A stretch of 33,622 nucleotides of DNA. It comes from a candidate division CSSED10-310 bacterium. GTDB taxonomy: Bacteria > CSSED10-310. The stretch lies in assembly GCA_003558985.1 (NCBI GenBank), contig PWNJ01000259.1:1-33622 (forward strand). The letters are read 5' to 3'. Positions 16,844 to 25,275 of the stretch are shown here, one piece after another (the stretch's first letter is position 1; each line of letters starts with the position of its first letter). Under the pieces are notes generated by a model. The model was not told the origin of the DNA, ran no database searches, and saw only the letters and a list, made by a program, of their open reading frames with translations. The translations under genes were made by a program, and so were the position numbers.

Positions 16844-17932
16844 TCAACTGGATATAATATTGTGCAGTTGTGCTCTGACAGAGTTAAAATCGTTGCCTTT
16901 GTTTTGAAAATAAACGCGATTGGTAAGAAACACAAAAATCTTCATGTGTATGGGATCAATCCAGAGACTCGTACCGGTAAAACCGTTATGTCCGTATGCC
17001 GAATCAGGTAAAATACCTTGCGTTGCAGAGCTTGAGGATGCCATTTGCCAACCGAAACCTCTTTGAGCATTCAGTGCGCTGGTTTGGTTGATCACAGCAA
17101 GGCGTTTTAAAGCCGGACTTAAAATATGCGGAAATTTATCAAGCTCCAATAAAAAACGCCCAAACCGAATCAAGTCAGAAGCGGTGCTGAATAAACCTGC
17201 ATTGCCGCCTTCACCATTGGCAGCCCAGGCATTGCTGTCATGTACTTCTGAGTGAATCAGGTTGTTTCTGATACGTGTTATTTTGTATCCGGCGTTCTGG
17301 GCCAATAGCAGTTCATGACGGTTGCCTTTTTCGGTTGGCACAATTCCATTTTTTAACTCCGGACCGGGATTGAACAGGGTTTGAGTCATCTGAAGAGGAT
17401 CAAAAATTCTGCTTTTGCAGAATTTACTTAATGACTGATGTGTAAGCCGTGAAACAATTTCTGCCAGCAGTACAAAGCCCATACAACTGTATTCAACTGT
17501 TGTGCCCGGTGATGTCTTCAATGGTTGACTGGCAAGAAAGGTAATCATATCTGTTCTTGACATGCAGAACTGAAACAAGGGCAGCCATGCCGGCAAACCG
17601 GATGTGTGAGTCATAAGGTGACGTATTGTTACGTTTTTTTTATCAGGGTATTGGGAAAACTCATGCAAATATTCACTGACCGGTTTTTCAATATTCAGGA
17701 TGTGTTGATCATGCAATATCAGAATGGCAGTTGTTGTTGCCACCGGTTTGGTAATAGAAGCAATATCAAACATGGTATTTTCATTTACATCACCAGTATT
17801 CATTTCGGGATGTACCGGGCCTGAGTTAACATAAACAGTCTTGTTATTACGATAGACCGCCACCGATGCGGATGGAAACAACTGATTACGACGGGACTGC
17901 AACAGAAAATCGGAGATTTCTGAAATGTCCAT
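16844..17932 (-). CDS. Beta-lactamase-fold serine hydrolase (class C/esterase family)
   Basis: This 362-residue enzyme has the motifs of the penicillin-binding/beta-lactamase superfamily: the SxxK nucleophile SITK (Ser59-Lys62), YSC at about residue 148 in place of Y-x-N (YSCMG, common in esterase-like members), and HNGFTG near the C-terminus in place of KTG. The segment TIRHLMTHTSGLP is also characteristic. There is no signal peptide from the chosen start, so it may be cytoplasmic or exported otherwise. Members include D-aminopeptidases, esterases and peptidoglycan-recycling enzymes, and a true antibiotic-degrading role is not indicated. I chose ATG 17932 because it lies four bases after the transporter gene's stop, with GGAG nine bases upstream inside that gene. 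The longer frame overlaps the transporter. Confidence 0.92.
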   Translation of the reverse strand: MDISEISDFLLQSRRNQLFPSASVAVYRNNKTVYVNSGPVHPEMNTGDVNENTMFDIASITKPVATTTAILILHDQHILNIEKPVSEYLHEFSQYPDKKNVTIRHLMTHTSGLPAWLPLFQFCMSRTDMITFLASQPLKTSPGTTVEYSCMGFVLLAEIVSRLTHQSLSKFCKSRIFDPLQMTQTLFNPGPELKNGIVPTEKGNRHELLLAQNAGYKITRIRNNLIHSEVHDSNAWAANGEGGNAGLFSTASDLIRFGRFLLELDKFPHILSPALKRLAVINQTSALNAQRGFGWQMASSSSATQGILPDSAYGHNGFTGTSLWIDPIHMKIFVFLTNRVYFQNKGNDFNSVRAQLHNIISS

Positions 17933-17936
17933 CACA

Positions 17937-18308
17937 TCAGACTCCGGTAGTATTGGATGCCAGCAGAGTAACTCCAACCAGGATGAAGACTGTACCGACA
18001 ACCTGTGCAAAAGACAGGCGTTCATGGAACAGAAAATAGCTTGTGATACCGATTATGGCGAAACCTGTGCCGACCATTATTGGATAGGCGACGGAAAGAT
18101 GCATTTTTGACAGCGCCACGGTATAGCAAAGCAGGTTCAAGCCAAACAGGATCAATCCTGTAATAAAGGGCCATGACAGGTACAGACTGAAGACTCTGTC
18201 GGCCAGTCCGGCATTATCGGTGGCGCTACTTTTAATACTGGCCAGTTTCATAAGAATATTGGCCATAGCATTGAACATCAATGCGAAAATAAGGAAAAGG
18301 ATATGCAT
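17937..18308 (-). CDS. Small four-helix transporter, SMR/EamA-like
   Basis: The 123-residue protein has four hydrophobic helices: about residues 2-22, 46-66, 72-92 and 98-118. The last two carry VAYPIMVGTGFAIIGITSYFLFHERLS, a pattern typical of small multidrug resistance and half-size EamA proteins, including the helix-ending E-R. Such proteins dimerise in the inner membrane and export or flip cations, guanidinium, polyamines or lipid-linked sugars (as ArnE/ArnF do). It lacks the canonical membrane Glu of EmrE in helix 1, so a lipid-linked or other substrate is more likely than classic drug efflux. GGAAG lies six bases before the ATG. It is coupled to the following serine hydrolase. Confidence 0.88.
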   Translation of the reverse strand: MHILFLIFALMFNAMANILMKLASIKSSATDNAGLADRVFSLYLSWPFITGLILFGLNLLCYTVALSKMHLSVAYPIMVGTGFAIIGITSYFLFHERLSFAQVVGTVFILVGVTLLASNTTGV

Positions 18309-18490
18309 AATTCACTTCCTTCAGGCAACTGTTCGTCAACTGAACCTGTTACTCACCACCGTTCAGTATAGTATCTTATGTTTTAAAATAGAATCAGATT
18401 TTTTAAAAAGCGCTGGTGTTTTTTTGATTCGACAGAATCAATGAAGATGTTTTAATTAAAATAATGGTATAGTGTTTTAAAAGGACAGTT

Positions 18491-19423
18491 TCAGGAAATG
18501 GAGGTTTTGGGAACCGACGAGGTTGCTGCAAGCCCCCATTGTCGAATTCTGTGACGAATTGTTGAGTCCTGAGTTTGGAGCAGATCCGGTGTTTTCAGAA
18601 GGTGTTCTACGAACTGGGCATGCAGGCGGTGACCAGCTTTGTATGCTTTGACATTGGCAATCAGCGGATGCCCCAGCAATACGATATCCCCCCAGAAATC
18701 CAGAATTTTGTGCCGAACAAACTCGTCTTTGAAACGCAACCCCTCGGATATAATCCGATGATCATCCATAACAACAGCATTGTGAAGATTAGCGCCTCTG
18801 ATCAGTCCCCGGGAACGCAATATTTCAACTTCGCGAAGGAAACCGAATGTTCTGGCAGGAGCAACAAGGTGCGCAAAAAGATGTGTATCACTTGTAAAGC
18901 GAGTTGACATCATGCCTATGCTGGGGTGGTCAAAATCAATTGTATAATCAATGCTTAACGTATTATTTTGTGCGGGGACAGCTTCGATCCACATTTGATT
19001 GTCACCCACCCGTACGGGCCGGGTCAGGCGAACAAAACGTCTGGGAGTATTGAGTTGGACGATGCCGGCTTCGGTCAGAAGCAGCACAAATGGAGCAGCG
19101 CTGCCGTCCATTACCGGTATTTCCGTATCGTTCAATCGAATCACACAATTGTCCACGCCGAATCCATGAAGCGCTGCCAGAATATGTTCGACTGTCATAA
19201 TTGTCCCGCCATCTGCCGATAAAGTTGTATTATAGGACAGTTCCGAAACATTTTTATGTCTGGCTTCGATGCGGGAAGTATTACCATTCGGATGATCCAG
19301 CAGAAACACTATACCGGTATCCGCGGGGGCCGGATTCAGCTTGCAATTGACTGTTTTACCGGAATGCAAACCAATTCCAGAAAAAGTAATTGATTTTGCC
19401 AATGTTCGTTGCAGTTCCATCAT
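18491..19423 (-). CDS. lpxC: UDP-3-O-acyl-N-acetylglucosamine deacetylase
   Basis: LpxC is the zinc enzyme that commits the cell to lipid A synthesis. Zinc and catalytic residues are visible: His80 in MTVEHILAALHG, His238 and Asp242 in VRHKILDFWGD, and the general acid His265 in AGHRLHA. The start segment QRTLAKSITFSGIGLHSGK is also typical. The length is normal at about 310, and there is no fusion to FabZ. Its presence shows the organism makes lipopolysaccharide or a related lipid A. Two adjacent ATGs (19423, 19420) exist. GGAG is well spaced for the second, but a strong promoter would start the transcript only a few bases before the first, so the choice is open. It is not in an lpx or fts cluster here. 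Confidence 0.96.
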   Translation of the reverse strand: MMELQRTLAKSITFSGIGLHSGKTVNCKLNPAPADTGIVFLLDHPNGNTSRIEARHKNVSELSYNTTLSADGGTIMTVEHILAALHGFGVDNCVIRLNDTEIPVMDGSAAPFVLLLTEAGIVQLNTPRRFVRLTRPVRVGDNQMWIEAVPAQNNTLSIDYTIDFDHPSIGMMSTRFTSDTHLFAHLVAPARTFGFLREVEILRSRGLIRGANLHNAVVMDDHRIISEGLRFKDEFVRHKILDFWGDIVLLGHPLIANVKAYKAGHRLHAQFVEHLLKTPDLLQTQDSTIRHRIRQWGLAATSSVPKTSIS

Positions 19424-19432
19424 TATCTCCAG

Positions 19433-19461
19433 ATTCTAACCAAATCCAAACAAATAGTCAA
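19433..19461 (-). promoter_or_regulatory. lpxC promoter
   Basis: On the minus strand TTGACT (19461-19456, five of six) and TAGAAT (19438-19433, five of six) are 17 bases apart. Nine bases separate the -10 box from ATG 19423, so the lpxC message should have a leader of only about zero to six bases. Confidence 0.6.
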
Positions 19462-19477
19462 GCATACAGAAAAACGA

Positions 19478-19507
19478 TTGTCCAGTATTTTTAAAAAATT
19501 GTATGAT
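19478..19507 (+). promoter_or_regulatory. Possible promoter for the Ppx/GppA gene
   Basis: TTGTCC (19478-19483) and TATGAT (19502-19507) are 18 bases apart. This is the best promoter seen in the 256 bases between divergent lpxC and the phosphatase. It would give a leader of about 165 bases with no structure I recognise. Confidence 0.35.
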
Positions 19508-19679
19508 TCATTGAACTTGTTCAGTGGTTTCTTTGCGAATCATCGTTCGTATAGTTTTGTTTGTGGCTACCGGCCATTAAAGGAACGGGAACCGGGAGTG
19601 ATACGGGCAATGGACAGCAGGTTGGTGCTTTTTGGACAACATCTTGCTATAAACCTGTTGATGTCTGGAAGGTTACTTT

Positions 19680-20615
19680 ATGCAAAACACATCCAAACAA
19701 GCATTTGTCCTTGATATTGGTTCGGCGTCTGTGCGGCTGATTGTTGGTGAACCGGGCAAATCGGGACAAATTAAAATATTAAATAACAGTGGCTGTGTCA
19801 CGAACTTGTTACGTAATAGTGGCATATCGGGTTTTTCTGCAGATTCCGAAGCTGTTCGATTGGTGTTGTCAGTAATTAAAAACCTTGTCAGTAATGTTGT
19901 AGGTGGTTTACCGAAACAAGGGGCTGTTTTGTGTACTCAGGCGATTCGACAGGTTGCGGACAGCGAACATTTTTTAAACTGTCTTTACAGTTTGACTGGT
20001 ATTTTTCCTGAGGTATTGACCGGTGAGCGCGAAGGGCAACTGGCATTAAAGGGGTCTGAACACCTGGTTGGCAAGAATGGTATTCTAATAGATTTGGGGG
20101 GTGGTTCGACCGAGATCATCGTACGGGAACACGGTGTTGCTGATCGGATTCAGAGTTTTCCTGTTGGCGCTGGCGTCATGCCAAAAACCGAAACACCAAA
20201 GGTGAAAGGACTCTCGGATCATATTTCAGATTATCACAGACATTGGTCAGAGTACTGGGAAGAAATGTTACAGACCTTCAGATTTCCGGACATCAACGTG
20301 TGTGTTGTCCTGGGTGGCACAGCATCAAACTTGATCTCGATCTATTATGGATACAGGCCGCGGGACCCAGAGTCGTTTGATGGGAAAACCATATCATTAC
20401 GGGAATTGCAGACCACGGCTTCAGTTTTAACGTGTTTGAGCGAAGCGGAACGATCCGATCTTCCGGGTCTTGAGAAAGGCCGTGAAAGCATTATTGTCAA
20501 CGGCGCTTTTATTTTAATCTCTTTATGCGAAATGTTGGGTGTTGAGTCAGTAACAATCAGTGAGCGTGGTATTCGTTATGGGCGTCTGATTGAACTTCTT
20601 CAGGCCGAATTCTGA
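19680..20615 (+). CDS. Ppx/GppA family phosphatase
   Basis: The 311-residue protein has the ASKHA-fold motifs of exopolyphosphatase/guanosine pentaphosphatase. These are phosphate-1 FVLDIGSASVRLIVGE (residues 9-24), CTQAIRQVADSEHFL with the catalytic-loop T-x-A-x-R, and phosphate-2 GILIDLGGGSTEII (about 135-148). It also has the adenosine-type block VVLGGTASNL and a final SERGIRYGRL. The length matches the short, single-domain form without the HD domain, which hydrolyses polyphosphate or pppGpp. In the first motif Ala-Ser replaces the usual N-S/T, a minor deviation. GGAAGG lies seven bases before the ATG. Its last 16 bases overlap the convergent FmdB-type gene. Confidence 0.94.
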   Translation: MQNTSKQAFVLDIGSASVRLIVGEPGKSGQIKILNNSGCVTNLLRNSGISGFSADSEAVRLVLSVIKNLVSNVVGGLPKQGAVLCTQAIRQVADSEHFLNCLYSLTGIFPEVLTGEREGQLALKGSEHLVGKNGILIDLGGGSTEIIVREHGVADRIQSFPVGAGVMPKTETPKVKGLSDHISDYHRHWSEYWEEMLQTFRFPDINVCVVLGGTASNLISIYYGYRPRDPESFDGKTISLRELQTTASVLTCLSEAERSDLPGLEKGRESIIVNGAFILISLCEMLGVESVTISERGIRYGRLIELLQAEF

Positions 20616-20851
20616 TTAGCAGGGCAACAGGTATCACATACGCCATCGCATTTTTCTTTATTTTTATCGGGAGCGGGTTTACTATCTTTTGCATACCACC
20701 CGCTGCCTTTTAGAATAAACGAACCCAGTGAAAGCTGACGTCTGGCATTAGTGCCGCAAACCGGACATTTGCTGACGGACTCAGCATTAAAAGATTCAAG
20801 TTTTTCAAATTTGTGATTGCACTTATTACATTTGTACTCATATATGGGCAT
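20600..20851 (-). CDS. FmdB/CxxC_CxxC_SSSS-type zinc ribbon protein
   Basis: The 83-residue protein begins MPIYEYKCNKCNHKFEKLE, the hallmark of FmdB-family regulatory zinc ribbons, with the second pair CPVCG at residues 29-33. The mid part (SLGSFILKGSGWYAKD) is also family-typical. It has an unusual Cys-rich tail (CDGVCDTCCP), which may bind a further metal. FmdB was named from the formamidase operon; the general role of the family is not known. I chose ATG 20851 because GGGAGG lies five bases upstream and it gives the standard start. The 3' end overlaps the phosphatase gene by 16 bases on the opposite strand. Confidence 0.93.
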   Translation of the reverse strand: MPIYEYKCNKCNHKFEKLESFNAESVSKCPVCGTNARRQLSLGSFILKGSGWYAKDSKPAPDKNKEKCDGVCDTCCPANQNSA

Positions 20852-20952
20852 GGTCACCTCCCTGACAAAATATCCGGTCAGTTAAAATCCGTTCAAGGAA
20901 ATAAAACTTATGAAAACCAATGTCAAGAGAAAATTTTTTCGGGTATTGTGTT

Positions 20953-20981
20953 TTGCAAGGAACTATGTTAATTAATATATT
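20953..20981 (+). promoter_or_regulatory. Promoter of the rimP-nusA-infB operon
   Basis: TTGCAA (20953-20958) and TATATT (20976-20981, five of six) are 17 bases apart. The predicted transcription start is near 20988, about 14 bases before the terminator hairpin and 65 bases before rimP. Confidence 0.6.
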
Positions 20982-20990
20982 TAGAAATGG

Positions 20991-21036
20991 ACCTGTTTGG
21001 CAGTGGGCAATTTGCCCACTCTTTTTTTCGGCAGGT
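20991..21036 (+). terminator. Intrinsic terminator in the rimP-nusA leader (probable attenuator)
   Basis: Perfect seven-base arms AGTGGGC (21002-21008) and GCCCACT (21014-21020) around a five-base loop are followed by C and seven T (21022-21028), a classic intrinsic terminator. It lies between the promoter and rimP, not after a gene read on this strand. ACCTG (20991-20995) can pair with CAGGT (21032-21036) around it. A terminator in this position is known in Bacillus subtilis, where NusA attenuates its own operon, so the same role is inferred here. Confidence 0.8.
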
Positions 21037-21052
21037 TTAGGGAGATGTACTG

Positions 21053-21505
21053 ATGGAAATGATTGAGCAGAAAGTGGCTGCTCTGGCATCATCAACAGCA
21101 GAATCGATGAATTTGGATATTCTTGAGATTCGTCTGGTCAGTTTCAGCAAGCGGCTGGAGTTACGAATTACTCTGGATCATCCTCAGAATCCCATATCCA
21201 TTTCTGATTGCACCGAATTCAGTCGGAAGCTTTCGCGAGCGCTGGATTTGGAGGATCCTATTTCTGGACCTTATACGATAGAGGTGTCTTCGCCTGGTTT
21301 CAGGCGAATCATACGGGTGCCTGATGATTTGGCGCGATTTGTCAATCGGCGAGTCAAGGTGCGTTTGACGGAGCCGGTTCAGGACCGTCAGGTATGGTTG
21401 GGCATATTAAAGAATTCTTCTGATCCGTTATGCATTGGAACAGATGAGGCTGGAGAAGTGCAAGCGCCTTTTCGGATAATCAAACAACTGAATCTTCACG
21501 AATAA
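21053..21505 (+). CDS. rimP: Ribosome maturation factor RimP
   Basis: RimP assists maturation of the 30S subunit. The 150-residue protein has the two-domain pattern of the family: an N-terminal alpha/beta part (EIRLVSFSKRLELRITLDHP), ISISDCTEFSRKLSRALD, the signature YTIEVSSPGFRRIIR (about residues 73-88), and a C-terminal SH3-like part with KVRLTEPV. GGGAG lies eight bases before ATG 21053. It is the first gene of the rimP-nusA-infB operon and follows the leader terminator. nusA begins 35 bases later. Confidence 0.94.
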   Translation: MEMIEQKVAALASSTAESMNLDILEIRLVSFSKRLELRITLDHPQNPISISDCTEFSRKLSRALDLEDPISGPYTIEVSSPGFRRIIRVPDDLARFVNRRVKVRLTEPVQDRQVWLGILKNSSDPLCIGTDEAGEVQAPFRIIKQLNLHE

Positions 21506-21540
21506 AGGATCGTTCAGTTTTCTGAATGAGGAGAAACAAG

Positions 21541-22932
21541 ATGAATGAGCATAGTGTTGGAATGCTGCAGGTAATTGACCAGTTAGGTCGTGAGAAGGGG
21601 ATTGACCGGGAGGTTTTAATTGAAGCGATAGAGGCATCTATTGTACATGCTGCCAAGAAGCATTTGGGCAGCAATGAAACTCTTGAAGCGCATTTGAATC
21701 GGGAGTCTGGAAAAATTGAATTGTATTCATTAAAGACGGTTGTTGAAGAAGTCACGGACAATGACACCGAAATTTCTTTGGAAAAAGCCCGTGAAATTTT
21801 TGCTGATGTTGAGCCTGGTGAAGAGATTGAGATTCGTCGTGATTTTGCTGATTTGGGCCGAATTGCTGCTCAAAGCGCCAAACAGGTTATCATGCAGCGT
21901 GTCAGGGATGCAGAACGTGAAATTGTATATGATCATTACAAGAGTCGTGTAAACGAACTGGTTAACGGAATTGTGCTTCGTGTGGAGAGAAACAATGTGT
22001 ATGTTGATCTTGGTAAAGGTGAAGCTGTCTTGCCCAAAAGCGAACAATCACCTCGTGATCATTTCAGACGTGGTGACAGAATCAAAGCGTTGCTTATTGA
22101 GGTCAGAAAAGACAAACCGGGCTCTCAGTTGTGGCTGTCACGTTCATCTTCAGACCTTATCAACAAGCTGTTTGAAAACGAAGTACCAGAAATATATGAT
22201 CGGATTGTTGAGATCAAATCATGTGTCCGTGAAGCCGGCGGCCGCTCAAAAATTTGCGTGGTTTCTCATGATTACAATGTTGATCCGGTGGGAGCCTGTG
22301 TCGGTATAAAAGGGGCTCGTGTTCAAGCTGTGGTCAGGGAACTGCGCGGTGAAAATATTGACATTATTCCATGGACGGAAGACCCTGTTATTTTTATTTC
22401 CCATTCACTGTCACCCGCTCAGGTCAGTCGCGTCGAAATTCATCCGGCAAACAGGGCCGCAACGGTTGTAGTTTCCGATGATATGCTGTCACTGGCTATC
22501 GGGAAAAAGGGCCAGAATGTGCGATTAGCGGCAAAACTGACGGGGTGGAAACTTGAAATCCAGAGTGAGTCCGACATGGAACGCTCCAGGGAATTGCTGA
22601 AGCTCCGAAAAGAGGAAGCAGTCGAAAAATTCAAATCACTGGATGGAGTTTCCGAATCGATTGCTCATCTTTTAACAGAGCAGTATCTGAATTTTTCAGC
22701 ATTGGCTGAAGGAGATATTGATTGGATTGCGCAACTTCCGGATATTGGTGAACAGACGGCGGAGTCCATCATAGATCAGGCGCTTGAGAGAGCGAAATCT
22801 GAGGAAGATTATGAAGAGGATGACTATGAAGATAACTATGAAGATGTCGATGAGGAAGACATTGGCGAGGATATTGCAGATGATTCAGACGAAATGGTTG
22901 ATGATGATCAAAAGCAGAATTTGTCTGAATAG
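21541..22932 (+). CDS. nusA: Transcription termination/antitermination factor NusA
   Basis: NusA binds RNA polymerase and nascent RNA, stimulating pausing and hairpin termination. Domains in order are the N-terminal polymerase-binding part (to about 125), S1 ([18 protein letters not shown]), KH1 with [15 protein letters not shown], and KH2 with [20 protein letters not shown] helix-hairpin-helix repeat follows ([16 protein letters not shown]). The final 40 residues are almost all Glu, Asp and Tyr, an acidic tail. I chose ATG 21541 because AGGAG lies seven bases upstream; the ATG at 21526 overlaps that site. YlxR, often found next, is absent. Confidence 0.96.
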   Translation: MNEHSVGMLQVIDQLGREKGIDREVLIEAIEASIVHAAKKHLGSNETLEAHLNRESGKIELYSLKTVVEEVTDNDTEISLEKAREIFADVEPGEEIEIRRDFADLGRIAAQSAKQVIMQRVRDAEREIVYDHYKSRVNELVNGIVLRVERNNVYVDLGKGEAVLPKSEQSPRDHFRRGDRIKALLIEVRKDKPGSQLWLSRSSSDLINKLFENEVPEIYDRIVEIKSCVREAGGRSKICVVSHDYNVDPVGACVGIKGARVQAVVRELRGENIDIIPWTEDPVIFISHSLSPAQVSRVEIHPANRAATVVVSDDMLSLAIGKKGQNVRLAAKLTGWKLEIQSESDMERSRELLKLRKEEAVEKFKSLDGVSESIAHLLTEQYLNFSALAEGDIDWIAQLPDIGEQTAESIIDQALERAKSEEDYEEDDYEDNYEDVDEEDIGEDIADDSDEMVDDDQKQNLSE

Positions 22933-22989
22933 TTTGCGTTGCTGAAATTGCCGGATATAATGCGGAGCAGGTTGTGAGGTTGATTAGTT

Positions 22990-24963
22990 ATGAAAGTTAG
23001 TGAACTGGCAAAAGAACTTGGAATAGCGGGTAAAGACCTTCTTTCCAGACTGAAGGCTGAGGGGATTTCTGTTAAGCGACAGACTGATGTTTTGGATGAG
23101 GACACGATAGCGTATATCAGGGAAATGGTGTCGGAAGACGATACGAAGAGTACCGGGGCGGAATCTTCTGCTGAAGTCGTGACTGAGCCGAATCTGGAAA
23201 CGACAGACACCCGTCAGCGTATAGAGATTATTGGTGACGAGATTCTTCTGGAAGGCACGGTTACGCTTCAGGAGTTTGCCGAAGCGTTGGGAAAGACAGG
23301 TCCTTCGATACTTCAAACGCTTGTAAAAATGGGGAAAATGGTGCCATTAACGGCGACATTGGATGATGAGACTGCTGAGGCGTTGGCAGAGAAGCTGGGA
23401 TATAAACTTGTTATTGTAGAAGATGAGCCGGTTGAGGAGATTGATGAGTCATTATTGCAGCGCAGACCTCCGGTTGTAACGGTTATGGGCCATGTTGATC
23501 ATGGCAAAACGTCACTTCTGGATGCTATTCGGACAACCCAGGTGGCCGAACGCGAAGCTGGTGGTATAACGCAACACATTGGCGCATCAGTAGTTGATTT
23601 GAAAGACGGACAAATTGTTTTTCTGGATACGCCCGGTCACGAAGCGTTCACTCAGTTACGTGCGCGGGGCGCTGGAGTAACTGATATAGTGATACTAATT
23701 GTTGCTGCTGACGATGGTATTATGCCTCAAACTGTTGAGGCAATTGACCATGCTACCGCAGCCGGTGTTCCGATCATTGTCGCCATAAACAAGATTGACA
23801 AGCCCAATGCCGACATTGAAAAGGTGAAAACCAGTCTTGTGGCGCACAAACTTGTGCCGGAAGAATGGGGTGGTGAGACCCAGATAGTGGAAATATCAGC
23901 CACTAAGGGAACGGGTATACCGGAACTTCTGGATGTTGTTCTGGTGCAGGCCGAGGTTATGGATTTGAAAACGATATATGAATCACCGGCTGAAGGTGTG
24001 GTAATAGAATCAAGACTTGACAAGGGTAAAGGTCCGGTGGCCACAGTGCTTGTCAGTCAGGGAACCTTGAAAGTTGGGGATGCCATTGTCTGCGGTCATC
24101 GATCCGGAAAAATAAGAGCGCTTCTGGACTGGTGCGGGGCAAATGTATCTAACGCAACACCGTCCATTCCGGTAGAAATACTCGGTATCGCGGAACTTCC
24201 ATCTGCGGGTGATGTCTTTAAAGTTGTTGAAAACGATAAAGCTGCTCGAGAAATCGCTGAAAACCGACAGGAAGAAATGCAGGAAAAAAGCAAACCGCAA
24301 ACCACCAAAATTTCATTTGAAGATTTGTTTGCCAAAGTTCAAACCGGCGCTGTTAAAGAATTAAAAACTGTTTTGAAATCCGATGTTCAGGGTTCTTTGG
24401 AAGCCATTACCGACTCATTGACAAAGATTGATGTGGGCGATGTAAAGATAAAAATCATTCACAAAGGGATCGGTGCGATCACCGATAATGATGTCAATCT
24501 GGCATCTGCATCCGAAGCGGTTGTTATCGGTTTTAATGTAAAGGCTACCGGCGCTACTCAAAAACTGGCCGCAAAAGAACGGGTGGAGATTCGCACATAT
24601 CGGGTTATTTATGATTTGATTAATGATGTCAAGGCTGCCCTGGAAGGAATGCTTGAACCGGAATACAGAGAAGTGATTCTTGGTAATGCTGAAGTCAGAC
24701 AGGTATTTCAGGTATCCAAATCAGGCGCTATTGCCGGATCATACGTCACTTCCGGAAAAATACAACGTACAGCTTCTGTTCGTTTGATTCGGGACGACAC
24801 GGTTCTTTGGGAAGGTAAAATAGCTGCATTGCGGCGATTCAAGGATGATGTCAGGGAAGTTCTTCAGGGTTATGAATGCGGTATCAGTCTGGATGGTTTC
24901 AATGACATTCAGGTTGGAGACATCATCGAGTGTTATGGAATGGAAGAAGTTGAACGCAGTTAG
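22990..24963 (+). CDS. infB: Translation initiation factor IF-2
   Basis: IF-2 is the GTPase that brings initiator tRNA to the 30S subunit. The N-terminus (MKVSELAKELGIAGKDLL) is the usual IF2-N domain, followed by only a short linker and a second IF2-N-like domain (VTLQEFAEALGKTGPSIL). The GTPase motifs are G1 GHVDHGKT (167-174), G3 DTPGH (213-217) and G4 NKID (267-270). Domains II, III (KSDVQGSLEAI) and IV follow complete. At 657 residues it is shorter than the enteric protein because the low-complexity linker is missing. It starts 57 bases after nusA with a GAGG ten bases upstream, and its stop precedes the DUF503 gene by five bases. Confidence 0.97.
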   Translation: MKVSELAKELGIAGKDLLSRLKAEGISVKRQTDVLDEDTIAYIREMVSEDDTKSTGAESSAEVVTEPNLETTDTRQRIEIIGDEILLEGTVTLQEFAEALGKTGPSILQTLVKMGKMVPLTATLDDETAEALAEKLGYKLVIVEDEPVEEIDESLLQRRPPVVTVMGHVDHGKTSLLDAIRTTQVAEREAGGITQHIGASVVDLKDGQIVFLDTPGHEAFTQLRARGAGVTDIVILIVAADDGIMPQTVEAIDHATAAGVPIIVAINKIDKPNADIEKVKTSLVAHKLVPEEWGGETQIVEISATKGTGIPELLDVVLVQAEVMDLKTIYESPAEGVVIESRLDKGKGPVATVLVSQGTLKVGDAIVCGHRSGKIRALLDWCGANVSNATPSIPVEILGIAELPSAGDVFKVVENDKAAREIAENRQEEMQEKSKPQTTKISFEDLFAKVQTGAVKELKTVLKSDVQGSLEAITDSLTKIDVGDVKIKIIHKGIGAITDNDVNLASASEAVVIGFNVKATGATQKLAAKERVEIRTYRVIYDLINDVKAALEGMLEPEYREVILGNAEVRQVFQVSKSGAIAGSYVTSGKIQRTASVRLIRDDTVLWEGKIAALRRFKDDVREVLQGYECGISLDGFNDIQVGDIIECYGMEEVERS

Positions 24964-24968
24964 TGATT

Positions 24969-25250
24969 ATGCCGGTAGGAATTTGTTATCTGCAATTTCA
25001 GATAGTTTCATCTGATTCATTAAAAGACAAGCGTCGTGTAGTCAAATCACTCAAAGATCGCCTGAAAAATCGATTTAATGTATCGATTGCTGAAATGGGT
25101 TGTTTGAATACATTTCGCATGGGAGAGCTTGGTTTCGCATGTATCAGCAATGATCGTGCCTATCTTGAGGGTATGATGTCCGGCGTTATTCGCATGGTTG
25201 AAGGCGATACCAGAATCGTTCTGACTGATATACACACTGAAATTGTCTGA
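24969..25250 (+). CDS. DUF503 (YlxP-like) protein
   Basis: The 93-residue protein matches the DUF503 family: VGICYLQFQIVSSDSLKDKR, VVKSLKDRLKNRFNVSIAEM and VIRMVEGDTRIVLTDIHTEIV. The family is a ferredoxin-like fold protein found almost always between infB and rbfA, as here, and is called YlxP in Bacillus; it is thought to act in ribosome assembly or translation but is not fully defined. I chose ATG 24969 since family members begin M-x-VGI; a GTG at 24963 overlapping the infB stop by one base is the alternative. Translation is probably coupled to infB. Confidence 0.92.
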   Translation: MPVGICYLQFQIVSSDSLKDKRRVVKSLKDRLKNRFNVSIAEMGCLNTFRMGELGFACISNDRAYLEGMMSGVIRMVEGDTRIVLTDIHTEIV

Positions 25251-25275
25251 TACATAGTATGGAAAGTAAATCATT

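Noticed and set aside
16844-17932. Antibiotic resistance beta-lactamase
   Set aside because: The Y-S-C and H-x-G motifs and lack of a signal peptide fit the broad serine hydrolase/esterase group rather than a dedicated beta-lactamase.
18413-18440. Hairpin TTGATTC/GAATCAA downstream of lpxC as terminator
   Set aside because: In the direction of lpxC it is followed by A, not T; the T-run is on the wrong side.
19409-19714. Open frame of 101 codons between lpxC and the phosphatase gene
   Set aside because: It overlaps both genes' ends, has no ribosome site, lies over both divergent promoters and has no protein-like pattern.
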